From assembly GCA_029246385.1 (NCBI GenBank), contig JAQWNG010000001.1, forward strand, positions 1-59,925: 59,925 nucleotides of DNA, in the 5' to 3' direction. This stretch comes from Halioglobus sp. GTDB lineage: Bacteria > Pseudomonadota > Gammaproteobacteria > Pseudomonadales > Halieaceae. Positions 39,523 through 49,763 of the stretch are shown in pieces. The position numbers and the translations under genes are program-made. Each line of letters begins with the position of its first letter. Position 1 is the stretch's first letter. The notes below the pieces were generated by a model. That model did no database searches, was not told the origin of the DNA, and saw only the letters and a program-made list of their open reading frames with translations.

Positions 39523-41982
39523 ATGACGCCTGTCTGCGCTAACCTCTCTCGCTTTCTCGCTTGTGCAACCACGTGGTTCACCATCATGACGCTGGCCCTT
39601 GGTCTATCACATGTGGCAGCGGCACAGGATAACAATATGGGGGACTGTGCCGCCAATGAAAATACAAATACCGATCGCTGTTCTGTGGCCACAGACCTCA
39701 CCCCCGAGACGCCGCCTTTTAAGCTGGACTGGGTTCCATTGGAAGCGTTGCCAGAATCGTTGCATGATCGCCAGTGTATAAATTGTGAGGGGGCTTATGT
39801 AGACCCTCTGGCACAGGAAAACACCAGCACGCCGTTAGAACAAGAAAATATTCGCGCCTTAGCCAATAGCACGCAGATGCAAGGCAATGAGATCATCATG
39901 ATAGGCGAAGCGAATGCGGTGCAAGGCTATCGCCGTATGCGCAGTGATGAGGTGTTAATTGATCGAACAGATGATTCCTCTATCCTCACAGGCAATATCA
40001 CCCTGCGCGAGCCCAATCTATTGCTGCAGGGTGATAATGCCGAGATTTATTCCAAAACAGGTGAAGCTGTCGTGCACAACAGCCAGTTCGTGTTCCATCG
40101 TGAGCATATGCGAGGCTCCGCAGATACACTCGAGCGTGACTTCGATGGCTTGATCCACGTCCATAATGGCACTATCACGTATTGCCCGCCTGGCGAAAAT
40201 GACTGGGCCGTGCTTGCAAAAGACATGGAATTTAACCTCGATGAGGGTTTGGCCACGCTCCACCATGCCAAGGTTGAAATAGAGGGGGTACCGGTTTTTT
40301 ACAGCCCATGGCTGCGCATACCGCTTGATGATCGGCGCCGCACAGGCGTTTTATGGCCAGATTTTGGCAATGATAGCAGCGGCGGGCTAGACATCAGTGC
40401 GCCTCTCTATATCAACCTGGCTCCCAACTACGATGCACTTTACACGCCCCGCTATATCGAAGAGCGGGGCTTAAATAACGCCCTGCGGCTGCGCTATTTG
40501 AATCCACTTTTTGGGGAATGGCTGATCGGCGGAGCCTACATGGCTGATGATAAAAAATACAGTGACCAAATATTAGGCTCCGGCAGCAATGATCGCTGGC
40601 TGGGCGTAGTGAAGCAAAACGGTCTGTGGCAGCAACGCTGGCAGTCGAGGGTAGATTACAGCAAAGCCAGCGATGTCGATTATATGAAGGATCTAGAAAC
40701 GAGCAGTATCGACGCTCAGCGCAAGACTAGCCTGCTGCAGATGGCTTCTTTAGATTATCTGGGAGACCGCTGGTTGACGCGTCTTCGGACCCAACAGTTC
40801 CAGTCACTGGCAGACGACATCAGTAATGGGTATGAGACGATACCGCAGCTCACCAGCACGTACCGTGGTCGCAACACCCCGTTTAAGGTGAGACCTCTTT
40901 TCCTAGCACAATATTCGAATTTCGATGCCCAGCGAGATGTCGTGACAGGTCAGCGCGCCTATGGCGAGGCAGGGCTTAGCTATCCGATGTTGTGGTCCTT
41001 TGGCCACCTGAAACCAACATTAAAATATCGACAAGTGAACTATGAACTGAGTGACTCAACCTTATATACAGACCGCAGCCCATCGGCCGGCGCACCGCTG
41101 GCCAACCTCGATGCCGGACTGATTTTTGACCGTCAGACCCGTTTTGCCGGTAAGCGTTTTTTGCAGACATTAGAGCCCCGTGTTTACTACCTCTACAGCA
41201 AGTATGAGGACCAAACAGACCAACCACTTTTCGATACGGCTGAACTGACTTTCACTTATTCCCAGCTATTTCGAGAGACACGCTTCGCGGGATATGACCG
41301 CCTAAATGATGCCAATCAGGTCTCCATCGGCCTGACCAGCCGATTAATTGATGATCAGTCCGGTCGTAATTTGCTCACAGCCAGTCTCGGTCAGATCTAT
41401 TATTTCGACGACAGAAAAGTGCGCAGGAACTTAAACACAGCGCCACAGGAACAATCGGCTTCTGAAGTAGCCGGGCAACTGGTAGCGAGTCCTACGAAAC
41501 AACTAGCGCTTCGCACAAGTCTTGTCTGGGACCCGGAAGAAGATAATTTCAACTCGGGCTTCTTTGAGGGGAGCTACCAGCCGGATAACGGCAGTATTTT
41601 CAATATTGGCTATTCCTACCGCCGTCTCACGCCCGCATTCAGCAATCAGCAGCTAACCAACGAGATTAGCGTGTCTAGTTACCTGCCTCTGAATAGCAAT
41701 TGGAGCGTATTCGCATCCATGAGCTACTCTTTAGAAGATGATATCAGCGTGGAAGATATGTTCGGTGTCGAATATGATAGCTGCTGTTGGACGGCGCGCT
41801 TGCTGCAATTACGCTATTACAACAATGACTCAGGGGCTATACCTGACTTTAGTAATCCCAACTTGGAACGGGAAAGTACGATCCAGTTTCAAATTTTGCT
41901 GAAGGGCATGGGTGGCTTCGGAAACAGGATAACCAACATTATGCGAACCATGATTAGAGGTTTTGACGAACGTGAATACTAA
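39523..41982 (+). CDS. lptD: LPS-assembly protein LptD
   Basis: Outer-membrane beta-barrel that with LptE inserts lipopolysaccharide into the outer leaflet. The 819 residues consist of a signal peptide (ending about HVAAAQ), an N-terminal OstA/jellyroll domain around residues 125-290 (LTGNITLREPNLLLQGDNAEIYS, EGVPVFYSPWLRIPLDDRRRTG), and a long barrel with aromatic-rich strands. The C-terminal cysteine pair in YDSCCWTARL and N-terminal cysteines (CINCEG) fit the disulfides that gate LptD activity. surA, its folding chaperone, starts within its last codons. Confidence 0.95.
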   Translation: MTPVCANLSRFLACATTWFTIMTLALGLSHVAAAQDNNMGDCAANENTNTDRCSVATDLTPETPPFKLDWVPLEALPESLHDRQCINCEGAYVDPLAQENTSTPLEQENIRALANSTQMQGNEIIMIGEANAVQGYRRMRSDEVLIDRTDDSSILTGNITLREPNLLLQGDNAEIYSKTGEAVVHNSQFVFHREHMRGSADTLERDFDGLIHVHNGTITYCPPGENDWAVLAKDMEFNLDEGLATLHHAKVEIEGVPVFYSPWLRIPLDDRRRTGVLWPDFGNDSSGGLDISAPLYINLAPNYDALYTPRYIEERGLNNALRLRYLNPLFGEWLIGGAYMADDKKYSDQILGSGSNDRWLGVVKQNGLWQQRWQSRVDYSKASDVDYMKDLETSSIDAQRKTSLLQMASLDYLGDRWLTRLRTQQFQSLADDISNGYETIPQLTSTYRGRNTPFKVRPLFLAQYSNFDAQRDVVTGQRAYGEAGLSYPMLWSFGHLKPTLKYRQVNYELSDSTLYTDRSPSAGAPLANLDAGLIFDRQTRFAGKRFLQTLEPRVYYLYSKYEDQTDQPLFDTAELTFTYSQLFRETRFAGYDRLNDANQVSIGLTSRLIDDQSGRNLLTASLGQIYYFDDRKVRRNLNTAPQEQSASEVAGQLVASPTKQLALRTSLVWDPEEDNFNSGFFEGSYQPDNGSIFNIGYSYRRLTPAFSNQQLTNEISVSSYLPLNSNWSVFASMSYSLEDDISVEDMFGVEYDSCCWTARLLQLRYYNNDSGAIPDFSNPNLERESTIQFQILLKGMGGFGNRITNIMRTMIRGFDEREY

Positions 41983-43252
41983 GACACTACTGTTATCTGC
42001 TTACATGATCTGCACCGCTCTCACTGGGGTCATGGTGCAGGCTGCCACTGAAGTCATCGATCAGGTGGTAGCGATCGTGGATGACGACATTATCATGGCC
42101 AGTGAATTGCGTGAGAGGGTTGCCGCTGTAACCAATAATCTTCAGGCTCGAGGTATTGAGACGCCACCGGATAATGAGCTGATTCAAGATAGCTTGGATC
42201 GTCTGATTCTCGAAAGTATCCAGTTACAAAAAGGCAGTCGTGCCGGCGTCCGCATTTCTGACGAACAGCTTAACCAAGCGATAAGCCGAATTGCGGCGCA
42301 AAACAATATGACTCTCGAGCAGTTCCAGCAAGCCCTCGAGCAGCGCGATCAATCTTACAACGCCATGCGCGAGCAGGTTCGGCGAGAAATGATCATTCAA
42401 CGGGTGCAAGCCGGAAACGTCAATCAACGCATCCAGATCACAGACCAAGAAGTGGGCAACTTCATGGGGACGAAAGAAGGTCAATCCCTAACGCAACCAC
42501 AGTACCATGTGCTCCATGCACTGCTAGCATTAAAGCCAGAACCCAGTGAGAGTTCAATTGCTGCGGCCCGCAAACAAGTGGATCAGGCCATGCAGCGAAT
42601 TCGAGGCGGTGAGTCTTTTAAGCAGACTGTTAGTAGCAGCAATCTACCTTACCCGCTCACCGGCGGGGATCTCGGCTGGCGCAAACTGGATGATCTGCCC
42701 TCCATTTTCAGTACCATCGTGCCGCAATTGGCGCCCGGTGAAACAGCAGACCCGATCCTCTCAGACAGTGGATTTCACTTGGTCTACTTAGAAGCTGTGC
42801 GCGGTGGAGAGCAGGTTGTGACCCAAACCAAGGCCAGTCATATCCTCGTGAAGCCCTCAGAGATACTGACAGATAAGCAAGCGAAGGATTTAGTGGCCGA
42901 ACTCAGGACACGTGCCCTCGCAGAAGAAGACTTCGCAGAGCTAGCCAGAGAGTACTCCGATGATATTGGTTCCGCCCAAGAAGGCGGCGAATTAGGCTGG
43001 ACTAATCCCGGTCAAATGGTGCCAGCATTCGAAGCCGCCATGGCCAACACGCCGCCAGGCAATATATCTGAACCAGTACAGACGCAATTTGGCTGGCACA
43101 TCATAGCGGTAGAAGACCGCAGAGAACAGGACATGTCCGATCAGGCCTCTCGCGCCAAGGCTATGGACTACGTGCACCAGCGTAAATATGAAGAAGAACT
43201 CGACGCGTGGCTGCAACAAATTCGCGATGAAGCTTTCGTTGACGTGAAGTAG
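41972..43252 (+). CDS. surA: periplasmic chaperone and peptidyl-prolyl isomerase SurA
   Basis: Escorts unfolded outer-membrane proteins, LptD among them, across the periplasm. About 426 residues: signal peptide ending near VMVQAA, an N-terminal chaperone region beginning VIDQVVAIVDDDIIMASEL, then two parvulin PPIase domains (about 165-270, and 280-380 with KASHILVKPSE and GELGWTNPGQMVPAFE). The start is uncertain: GTG at 41972 with AGAGG 11 bp upstream, or TTG at 41963 with the site too close. Either overlaps the lptD stop, indicating coupling. Confidence 0.94.
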   Translation: MNTKTLLLSAYMICTALTGVMVQAATEVIDQVVAIVDDDIIMASELRERVAAVTNNLQARGIETPPDNELIQDSLDRLILESIQLQKGSRAGVRISDEQLNQAISRIAAQNNMTLEQFQQALEQRDQSYNAMREQVRREMIIQRVQAGNVNQRIQITDQEVGNFMGTKEGQSLTQPQYHVLHALLALKPEPSESSIAAARKQVDQAMQRIRGGESFKQTVSSSNLPYPLTGGDLGWRKLDDLPSIFSTIVPQLAPGETADPILSDSGFHLVYLEAVRGGEQVVTQTKASHILVKPSEILTDKQAKDLVAELRTRALAEEDFAELAREYSDDIGSAQEGGELGWTNPGQMVPAFEAAMANTPPGNISEPVQTQFGWHIIAVEDRREQDMSDQASRAKAMDYVHQRKYEEELDAWLQQIRDEAFVDVK

Positions 43253-43261
43253 GCGGCCAAT

Positions 43262-44269
43262 ATGCGGCTACCTAGGATTGCCATCACGACAGGTGAACCC
43301 GCAGGCATCGGACCCGATATCGTGCTAATGGCTGCGCAGCGCCCTTGGGCTGCGGAATTGGTTGTTATCGCCGACCCAAACATGCTGCAACAGCGAGCTC
43401 GGGCACTTAAAATACCCATCGAGATACAAGCTTGCACGCCAAACTTGCCGCCGCAGGCACAGCAGCCAGGCACGATAAAGGTTCAGCCCATTGCGCTAGC
43501 CGCCCCCGCTATCGCAGGGACACTGAATACAACAAATGCCGCTTATGTTTTAGAGACCCTGCGGCAAGCGGTAAAAGGCTGCGTTAGCGGCCACTATCAG
43601 GCGATGGTAACTGGGCCCGTGCAAAAATCTGTCATCAACGAGGCCGGCATTCCTTTCACAGGCCATACGGAGTTTCTAGCACGAGAGACGGGTACCGATA
43701 GGGTCGTCATGATGCTAGCAACACAGGAACTGCGTGTCGCACTGGCCACTACTCATCTGGCACTAAAAGACGTCCCTAGCGCCATCACGCCCGAACTTCT
43801 GCATCAGGCCCTGAGCATTTTATATCACGATCTACGCGCTAAATTCGGCATAGACGCGCCGCGTATCGCAGTGCTGGGCCTGAACCCTCACGCTGGCGAG
43901 GACGGCCATATGGGGCGGGAAGAAGTGGAAATACTGGCTCCGGTACTAGAGAATTTGCGGGCGTGCGGCATGGATCTACTGGGACCACTACCGGCCGATA
44001 CAGCCTTCAATCCTAAGGTGCTTAACAATTGTGATGCCGTTTTTGCGATGTATCACGATCAAGGCCTGCCCGTACTAAAATACTCAGGGTTCGGCCGTGC
44101 GATTAATATTACGCTTGGACTGCCTATTATTCGAACATCGGTGGATCATGGTACGGCCTTAGACCAGGCGGCAACAGGCGGGGCAGACTGGCATAGTTTA
44201 GAACATGCACTGACCATCGCCTGTGAACTGTGTGAAAATAAGCGGCCAGCAGGTGACTACCGAGCCTAG
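43262..44269 (+). CDS. pdxA: 4-hydroxythreonine-4-phosphate dehydrogenase
   Basis: NAD-dependent oxidation in pyridoxal 5'-phosphate synthesis. The 335 residues have [13 protein letters not shown] at the N-terminus, [23 protein letters not shown], the metal-site [13 protein letters not shown], and [27 protein letters not shown]. It is 9 bp downstream of surA. In most gammaproteobacteria rsmA follows directly; here two oppositely oriented exporter genes intervene, and its stop overlaps theirs by 4 bp tail to tail. Confidence 0.97.
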   Translation: MRLPRIAITTGEPAGIGPDIVLMAAQRPWAAELVVIADPNMLQQRARALKIPIEIQACTPNLPPQAQQPGTIKVQPIALAAPAIAGTLNTTNAAYVLETLRQAVKGCVSGHYQAMVTGPVQKSVINEAGIPFTGHTEFLARETGTDRVVMMLATQELRVALATTHLALKDVPSAITPELLHQALSILYHDLRAKFGIDAPRIAVLGLNPHAGEDGHMGREEVEILAPVLENLRACGMDLLGPLPADTAFNPKVLNNCDAVFAMYHDQGLPVLKYSGFGRAINITLGLPIIRTSVDHGTALDQAATGGADWHSLEHALTIACELCENKRPAGDYRA

Positions 44270-44997
44270 GTCTTTATTTTACCCCTGCGCGCCCGTGCAA
44301 CACTTTCCGTATAGGCGCTGGTGACCTCTTTTGAATCGCCTGCGGCCACAATGTTGCCATTGTCTAGCCAGATGACGCGATCACACAACTTCTCGACCTG
44401 ATCGGCCATATGAGACACAAATACAACCGTCTGCTCACCGGTAATGCGGGCCTCCATCGCAGCCAGCGCCTTCCCTCGAAAATGGGCATCGCCTACGCTT
44501 AGAATTTCATCAATCAACAGCACATCCACATGAGTCATCAGTGCAGTGGTAAATGCCAGGCGTGAACGCATACCCGCCGAGTAATTTTTCACCGGCTCAT
44601 AAAACGAATCACCCAACTCAGAAAACTCTTTAATGCCATCGAGGAACGATAAGGCTTGTTTACGTGAAGAGCCCTGCAGCATTGCTGAGAGAAGCGCGTT
44701 GTCGCGACCGGGGAGGTCAGGCTTGAAGCCAAGCCCCAGTGTCAACAATGAAGCTGACTTTCCGCGTGCCATCGTCACGCGACCCTTAGTAGGGGCCAAA
44801 ATACCGGCCAACACCCTCAACAGCGTGGTTTTCCCCACACCGTTTCTACCCACTATACCAAGGGTTTCGCCCTCATAAAGCTGCATAGAGACGTCCTGCA
44901 ACACATGATGCCTACCGTGATCAAAAGATTTTTTGCCCGCGTGGAAACTGAGGCTCACGTCCATCAACTCGAGTATATTAGGCGTCGTTGTATTCAT
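44266..44997 (-). CDS. polysaccharide ABC exporter ATP-binding protein (Wzt/KpsT-like)
   Basis: ATPase of an ABC-2 type exporter that moves lipid-linked polysaccharide across the inner membrane. 243 residues with Walker [12 protein letters not shown], signature [12 protein letters not shown] and Walker [20 protein letters not shown]. It ends soon after the ATPase core, lacking the C-terminal carbohydrate-binding domain of some O-antigen Wzt proteins. The ATG at 44997 overlaps the permease stop by 4 bp; an upstream extension to 45060 lies inside the permease gene. No glycosyltransferase genes are nearby, so the exported glycan is unknown. Confidence 0.9.
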   Translation of the reverse strand: MNTTTPNILELMDVSLSFHAGKKSFDHGRHHVLQDVSMQLYEGETLGIVGRNGVGKTTLLRVLAGILAPTKGRVTMARGKSASLLTLGLGFKPDLPGRDNALLSAMLQGSSRKQALSFLDGIKEFSELGDSFYEPVKNYSAGMRSRLAFTTALMTHVDVLLIDEILSVGDAHFRGKALAAMEARITGEQTVVFVSHMADQVEKLCDRVIWLDNGNIVAAGDSKEVTSAYTESVARARRGKIKT

Positions 44998-45767
44998 GCC
45001 GTAAGCGCTCGCAGCGCTAAATATTGACTGCGGTGACGCATTAACAACACCATGGCGCACAACAGCGCTCCGAAAGCCGCACCTATGATGGCCAGATGCA
45101 GCATATCCGGGGCCGTGGCATGCATCATGATTTGGCGATAGGCATCTATTAAAAAAGCAATGGGATTATAATCCAGAACCAATTTAGCCTTCTCGGCATC
45201 AAGCGACCGAACGTCCCAAAAAATACCTGATGTGAACATCAGGAAAATCATTCCTAAACTAATCAACTGTAAAAAGTCCCGCGCCAGACAAACCAGACAG
45301 GCCCCGACAAAAGCACAGGCCACTATAACCACATAATTCACGATCAACAGTGGCACCAGATACCACCATGTGGCGGTCACGGCATAGCCATTGATAAACA
45401 GTATGCCAACCAACGTGACAAATACTGCAGCCTGCTTATAAATCCCTTCTTGCACAATAGCCATTGGAAATAGACTCTTGGGAACATCAATTTTTCCGAC
45501 CAGTCCTTTCCCGCCAATGATACTGTTGGACGCCGCTGTGACAGACTTTGAAAACCAAACAAAGACCAATTTCCCCGTCGCCAGAAACATCAGAAAATCA
45601 GCCTCACGCGACGCCATTATCGTTACAAAAACAAAATAAAAGACGCCCACCCAAAGTAGGGGCTCCAAAACCCACCAGATGTAACCAAGAAAAAATCGCG
45701 TCGCGTCAGCGCGTAAATTCATTCTTGCCATAATATCAATGAGGTGAGCGTACTGAAGTAGTGACAT
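44994..45767 (-). CDS. polysaccharide ABC exporter permease (Wzm/KpsM-like)
   Basis: Inner-membrane permease of the ABC-2 family, 257 residues with about six hydrophobic helices. The N-terminal amphipathic region is followed by RADATRFFLGYIWWVLEPLL, typical of this family, and FTSGIFWDVRSL and NPIAFLIDAYRQIMM lie in the C-terminal half. It is coupled to the ATPase gene by a 4-bp overlap and is divergent from rsmA. The start at 45767 has no strong Shine-Dalgarno; an internal ATG at 45731 is possible. Confidence 0.9.
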   Translation of the reverse strand: MSLLQYAHLIDIMARMNLRADATRFFLGYIWWVLEPLLWVGVFYFVFVTIMASREADFLMFLATGKLVFVWFSKSVTAASNSIIGGKGLVGKIDVPKSLFPMAIVQEGIYKQAAVFVTLVGILFINGYAVTATWWYLVPLLIVNYVVIVACAFVGACLVCLARDFLQLISLGMIFLMFTSGIFWDVRSLDAEKAKLVLDYNPIAFLIDAYRQIMMHATAPDMLHLAIIGAAFGALLCAMVLLMRHRSQYLALRALTA

Positions 45768-45875
45768 GCAGCGCGGTTTCTCTGAAAGGGTTAGATAAGC
45801 GTTTTTTCATTAGTGTAACAAAATGTTTCAGGAATGAACCAACCCGCGGTATAAATACCCAAGACACAGGTTACA

Positions 45876-46706
45876 ATGCCTCCCATGAGTCGCCAACCTT
45901 TAGAAAATCGAGCCCGAAAACGTTTCGGTCAAAACTTCCTGCATGACGCGGCAGTCATCGATCGAATAATCGCGTCAGTTTACCCCAAAGCCGGCCAGCG
46001 GGTGGTGGAGATAGGGCCAGGGCAAGGTGCCCTGACAGCACCGCTAAGCGACAGCGGTTGCACACTGGACGTCATCGAGTTAGATAGAGACCTAATACCG
46101 GCTTTACTGGCGGCATTCAGCCTCAAATCCGGCTTCACTTTGCACAACGCCGATGCGCTTGATTTTGATTTTTCGAGCTTGCTCAGCACCACACTAGCAG
46201 TGCCAAACCGTCAGCACCAACTGCGCGTAGTAGGCAATCTGCCTTATAACATTTCCACCCCGCTTATTTTCAAATTGCTCGCAAACAGTGGCATCATCAA
46301 GGATATGCATTTTATGCTCCAACGAGAAGTTGTAGAGCGGCTTGCAGCATCCCCAGGTAATAAGAACTGGGGGCGTTTGGGCATCATGGCGCAGTACCAG
46401 TGCAAAGTGGAACATCTGTTTGATGTCCCTCCTCATGCTTTTAGCCCTCAGCCTAAAGTGCAATCGGCTATCGTGAGGCTAACCCCTTGGGCGGATTCAC
46501 CATGGCCCGATTGCAACGAGCTTTTATTGCGAAAACTGGTAAAAGCGGCCTTTGCACATCGCCGCAAAACCTTGCGTAATAACCTGAAAGAGATTATAGA
46601 TAGCAGCCGCTTAGAGGCGTTAGGCGTGAACCCAGGGGCCCGCGCCGAAACCTTAGAGCTTCGACAATTCATAGAGATTACCAACGCTATCCATGACAAG
46701 AGCTGA
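45876..46706 (+). CDS. rsmA: 16S rRNA dimethyladenosine transferase RsmA (KsgA)
   Basis: Dimethylates two adjacent adenosines in the 3' hairpin of 16S rRNA during 30S assembly. 276 residues with RKRFGQNFLHD, the SAM motif VVEIGPGQGALT, VIELDRDL, and the catalytic NLPYNIS. The ATG at 45876 is used; an internal ATG at 45885 would drop three residues. It overlaps apaG by 14 bp, beginning rsmA-apaG-apaH. A KsgA-type basic C-terminal HTH (FAHRRKTLRNNLKE) is present. Confidence 0.97.
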   Translation: MPPMSRQPLENRARKRFGQNFLHDAAVIDRIIASVYPKAGQRVVEIGPGQGALTAPLSDSGCTLDVIELDRDLIPALLAAFSLKSGFTLHNADALDFDFSSLLSTTLAVPNRQHQLRVVGNLPYNISTPLIFKLLANSGIIKDMHFMLQREVVERLAASPGNKNWGRLGIMAQYQCKVEHLFDVPPHAFSPQPKVQSAIVRLTPWADSPWPDCNELLLRKLVKAAFAHRRKTLRNNLKEIIDSSRLEALGVNPGARAETLELRQFIEITNAIHDKS

Positions 46707-47106
46707 CTTTAATTCGTTGCTGGTAAGGGTTAACGTGGCCGCCGTCTATTTACCCAGTCACTCCAGCCCTACCCAAAGTCAATACACGTTTGCCTACACC
46801 ATTACGGTCACCAATGGGGCAAGCCTACCAGTGCAATTATTATCTCGACACTGGATCATCACTGACGCTGACGAGCAAATACAAGAGGTCCGCGGTGAAG
46901 GGGTCGTGGGAGAACAACCAGTTATACAACCACAGGCCGCTTTCCGCTATACCAGCGGGGCCACCTTAAACACACCAATAGGTTATATGGAGGGAAGCTA
47001 TTCCATGGTCGTGCGTGAAAACATGGAGATAGACCCCGCCGGTTTGCCAACTTTTGAGGTGCCAGTCCCTGCGTTTTCTCTGCACACTCCCACCGCGCTA
47101 AACTAG
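46693..47106 (+). CDS. apaG: ApaG family protein
   Basis: Small protein of 137 residues with an immunoglobulin-like beta fold, cytosolic, function not firmly established in bacteria. Typical segments are YTITVTNGASLPVQLLSRHWIITDA, EVRGEGVVGEQPVIQP, and the Gly-Ser-Tyr-rich LNTPIGYMEGSYSM. It overlaps the rsmA end by 14 bp and precedes apaH by 9 bp, the conserved order in gammaproteobacteria. Confidence 0.95.
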   Translation: MTRADFNSLLVRVNVAAVYLPSHSSPTQSQYTFAYTITVTNGASLPVQLLSRHWIITDADEQIQEVRGEGVVGEQPVIQPQAAFRYTSGATLNTPIGYMEGSYSMVVRENMEIDPAGLPTFEVPVPAFSLHTPTALN

Positions 47107-47115
47107 GGCGTTATT

Positions 47116-47976
47116 ATGAGCACCTATGTCATAGGGGATATTCAAGGTTGTCTACAGCCGCTCAAATGCCTGCTCAATGCTGTGCAGTTCAGCCATGACC
47201 AGGATGTGCTGTGGTCGGTGGGTGACATCGTCAACCGCGGTCCCGAATCGTTAGAGTCTCTGCGTTTTCTCTACCATATGCGAGACAACCTAACCGTGGT
47301 TTTGGGCAATCATGACCTACATCTTTTGGCAATCGCAGCAGGCGTGCGTCGACCCAGCCGCTCAGACACCTTCGACGAGATTCTCAATGCACCAGATCGA
47401 CAGGAATTACTCGAGTGGCTAGCGCAACAACCGTTGATACACCACGAATACGGCCATACGCTGGTGCACGCAGGTATTCCGCCCCAGTGGACCTTATCTC
47501 AGGCGATGGATTATGCCCGTGAGGTTGAGTCGGCACTGCGTGGTTCGCACGCTACAACGTTTTTAGGCGCAATGTATGGTGACGAGCCGGCCATCTGGAA
47601 GGAGGATCTCTCAGGCATGACACGCCTGCGCGTCATTACCAACTACCTTACACGGATGCGCTACTGCACCCGCGCAGGCAGACTCGACTTCCAAAATAAG
47701 GGCTCCAGCCCTGCACTCGACACCCCCAAATCAGACCATCAGACTGTGGATGCCTGGTTTAATCACCATGACCGCAAGACTGCCAAAGATCGTATCCTGT
47801 TCGGCCACTGGGCCAGCATTGCGGGACAAACCAACAACCCGAACGCAATCGGGCTTGATACTGGATGTGTTTGGAACGGGGTCATGTCGCTCTACCATCT
47901 AGAAAGCGGTGACGTTACGCACTGCGCCTGCCAAGACGGGGTATGCCACGATCAACCGGCTACTCGCGAGTCATGA
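47116..47976 (+). CDS. apaH: bis(5'-nucleosyl)-tetraphosphatase, symmetrical
   Basis: Splits Ap4A and related dinucleotides into two ADP, and also decaps Np4-capped RNAs in enterics. 286 residues of the metallophosphatase fold: [12 protein letters not shown] (GDxxG), [13 protein letters not shown] (GDxxxRG), LGNHDLHLL (GNHD), and the later HAGIPPQW and FGHWAS. The C-terminus ([12 protein letters not shown]) is cysteine/histidine-rich, which is unusual. It begins 9 bp after apaG. Confidence 0.95.
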   Translation: MSTYVIGDIQGCLQPLKCLLNAVQFSHDQDVLWSVGDIVNRGPESLESLRFLYHMRDNLTVVLGNHDLHLLAIAAGVRRPSRSDTFDEILNAPDRQELLEWLAQQPLIHHEYGHTLVHAGIPPQWTLSQAMDYAREVESALRGSHATTFLGAMYGDEPAIWKEDLSGMTRLRVITNYLTRMRYCTRAGRLDFQNKGSSPALDTPKSDHQTVDAWFNHHDRKTAKDRILFGHWASIAGQTNNPNAIGLDTGCVWNGVMSLYHLESGDVTHCACQDGVCHDQPATRES

Positions 47977-48007
47977 CGCAGCATCGTCGGCCCTGTACAC
48001 TGACCCA

Positions 48008-49228
48008 ATGGACATCTATTTAGTTGGCGGCGCGGTCCGCGATACACTGTTGAACTACCCCGTGCTGGAGCGCGACTGGGTTGTCGTCGGTGCGCAGCCG
48101 GATGAGCTGTTACGGCAAGGTTATCTGCAGGTGGGTAAAGACTTTCCCGTTTTTCTGCACCCACAAACCAAAGACGAGTACGCCCTGGCGCGTACCGAGC
48201 GTAAGCAGGGGCACGGTTATACCGGCTTTGTAGTGGATTGCGACCCGTCAATCACTCTAGAAGAAGACCTACTGCGCCGGGATCTCACGATCAATGCCAT
48301 GGCGCTGCATACGGATGGCACTGTTATCGATCCGTATGGCGGCCAAGACGACCTGAAAAAACGGGTATTACGCCATGTCTCTGATGCCTATGCAGAGGAT
48401 CCTCTAAGGGTGCTGCGTACTGCACGATTTGCCGCCCGTTATGCGCACCTGCAATTTACGGTAGCGCCAGAGACCATCAATCTGATGGCCGAGATCGTCG
48501 ACCAGGGTGAACTCACCCACCTGCCCACTGAGCGCGTTTGGGTAGAACTGGAAAAAGCCCTAGGGGAACGCAATCCCGACGTGTTTATCAAGATATTACG
48601 CGACTGTGGTGCGCTGGAGAAATTGCTGCCTGAAGTGGAAGCCCTGTTTGGTGTACCGCAGCCCGCAGAGCATCACCCGGAGATTGATACAGGCCTTCAT
48701 ATTCTAATGGCAATACAGCAGGCAGTCGCTCTGTCCGCCGACACCGACGTTCGCTTTGCTGTGCTCCTGCATGATATCGGCAAGGGCACCACACCGCGGG
48801 CTGAGTGGCCCCGACATAGCGGCCATGAGGAACGCGGTGGGAAATTAGTCGAGCAGGTCTGCAAACGGCTGGGAGCGCCGCGTCGCCACACTGAACTGGC
48901 GCGCACAACATGCCAATACCACACCCTTTGTCACAGGGCACTGGAACTGCGCGGCAAAACAGTGCTGACCTTACTCAATGCCACTGATGCCCTGCGCCGT
49001 CCAGATCGATTCGAAGCGTTTTTACTCGCATGTGAGGCGGATGCGCGCGGCAGACTTGGGTTAGAAGATCGTCAATATCCCCAAGCAAATTACCTGCGCC
49101 GGTCGCTAGCGGCGGCCCAGAACGTCAGCGCAAAACAGTTCGAAGATTCGGGGCTGAGCGGCAAGCGCTTGGGAGATGCCATTGCCGCAGAACGCATTAG
49201 GGTGCTAGAGCAGTTGCGCCCGGGCTAA
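48008..49228 (+). CDS. cca: CCA tRNA nucleotidyltransferase (with HD domain)
   Basis: Adds or repairs the 3' CCA of tRNAs without a template. 406 residues in the E. coli arrangement: class II nucleotidyltransferase domain at the N-terminus ([23 protein letters not shown]), neck and body with the [11 protein letters not shown] and [15 protein letters not shown] segments, then an HD phosphohydrolase domain with LLHDIGKG. The ATG at 48008 fits family alignment; the frame extends 33 codons upstream into apaH but has no support there. No clear ribosome-binding site. Confidence 0.94.
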   Translation: MDIYLVGGAVRDTLLNYPVLERDWVVVGAQPDELLRQGYLQVGKDFPVFLHPQTKDEYALARTERKQGHGYTGFVVDCDPSITLEEDLLRRDLTINAMALHTDGTVIDPYGGQDDLKKRVLRHVSDAYAEDPLRVLRTARFAARYAHLQFTVAPETINLMAEIVDQGELTHLPTERVWVELEKALGERNPDVFIKILRDCGALEKLLPEVEALFGVPQPAEHHPEIDTGLHILMAIQQAVALSADTDVRFAVLLHDIGKGTTPRAEWPRHSGHEERGGKLVEQVCKRLGAPRRHTELARTTCQYHTLCHRALELRGKTVLTLLNATDALRRPDRFEAFLLACEADARGRLGLEDRQYPQANYLRRSLAAAQNVSAKQFEDSGLSGKRLGDAIAAERIRVLEQLRPG

Positions 49229-49245
49229 AGCTAGCGGGGGAGCGT

Positions 49246-49761
49246 TTATTCTGCGCGGGAAATCACCTGACCACGCCACCTAAAATCCACTTTTGATAAT
49301 GCCTGGCTGGATTGATCATAAGCCTGCCACAGAGACAAATAACTGCGTTTCAGCACCGGGTGCAGTGTGTGAGGCGAAAGCTCTGCCAATGGACAAAGCA
49401 CAAAAGCATTGTCCAAAATTTCATCCCGTGGCAGCTGCACACCCTGCAAGATACCCACTTCATTGTCGAAGGTCAGGATGTCGATATCGAGATGTCTGGC
49501 ACTGAAGCGCGCGGCATTAGCGGGGCGCCCGTGCTCCACCTCAATGTGGCGCAGTATCGCCGCTAGATCTGCCACCGCCAAGTCAGTGCTTACCGCTGCG
49601 ACCAGATTCAAAAAAGGCTGCCCGTCAAAACCCACGGCATCACTGTCATAAACTGACGACAGAGCCAACTCATCAAACAATCCGCGGAGCGCATCCAGCC
49701 CAGCCGCAATGCAGCGCTCCCGCTCTATATTGCTGCCTATCCCCAGAAAAACCTGCGTCAT
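49246..49761 (-). CDS. folK: 2-amino-4-hydroxy-6-hydroxymethyldihydropteridine pyrophosphokinase
   Basis: Transfers pyrophosphate from ATP to the pterin in folate synthesis. 171 residues with VFLGIGSNIERER, the SSVYDSDAVG strand, FLNLVAAVSTDL, and the conserved RHLDIDILTFDN and LPRDEILDNAFVLCPLAEL. It starts 2 bp after the folB stop, so the two folate enzymes are coupled. Convergent with cca. Confidence 0.95.
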   Translation of the reverse strand: MTQVFLGIGSNIERERCIAAGLDALRGLFDELALSSVYDSDAVGFDGQPFLNLVAAVSTDLAVADLAAILRHIEVEHGRPANAARFSARHLDIDILTFDNEVGILQGVQLPRDEILDNAFVLCPLAELSPHTLHPVLKRSYLSLWQAYDQSSQALSKVDFRWRGQVISRAE

Positions 49762-49763
49762 GG

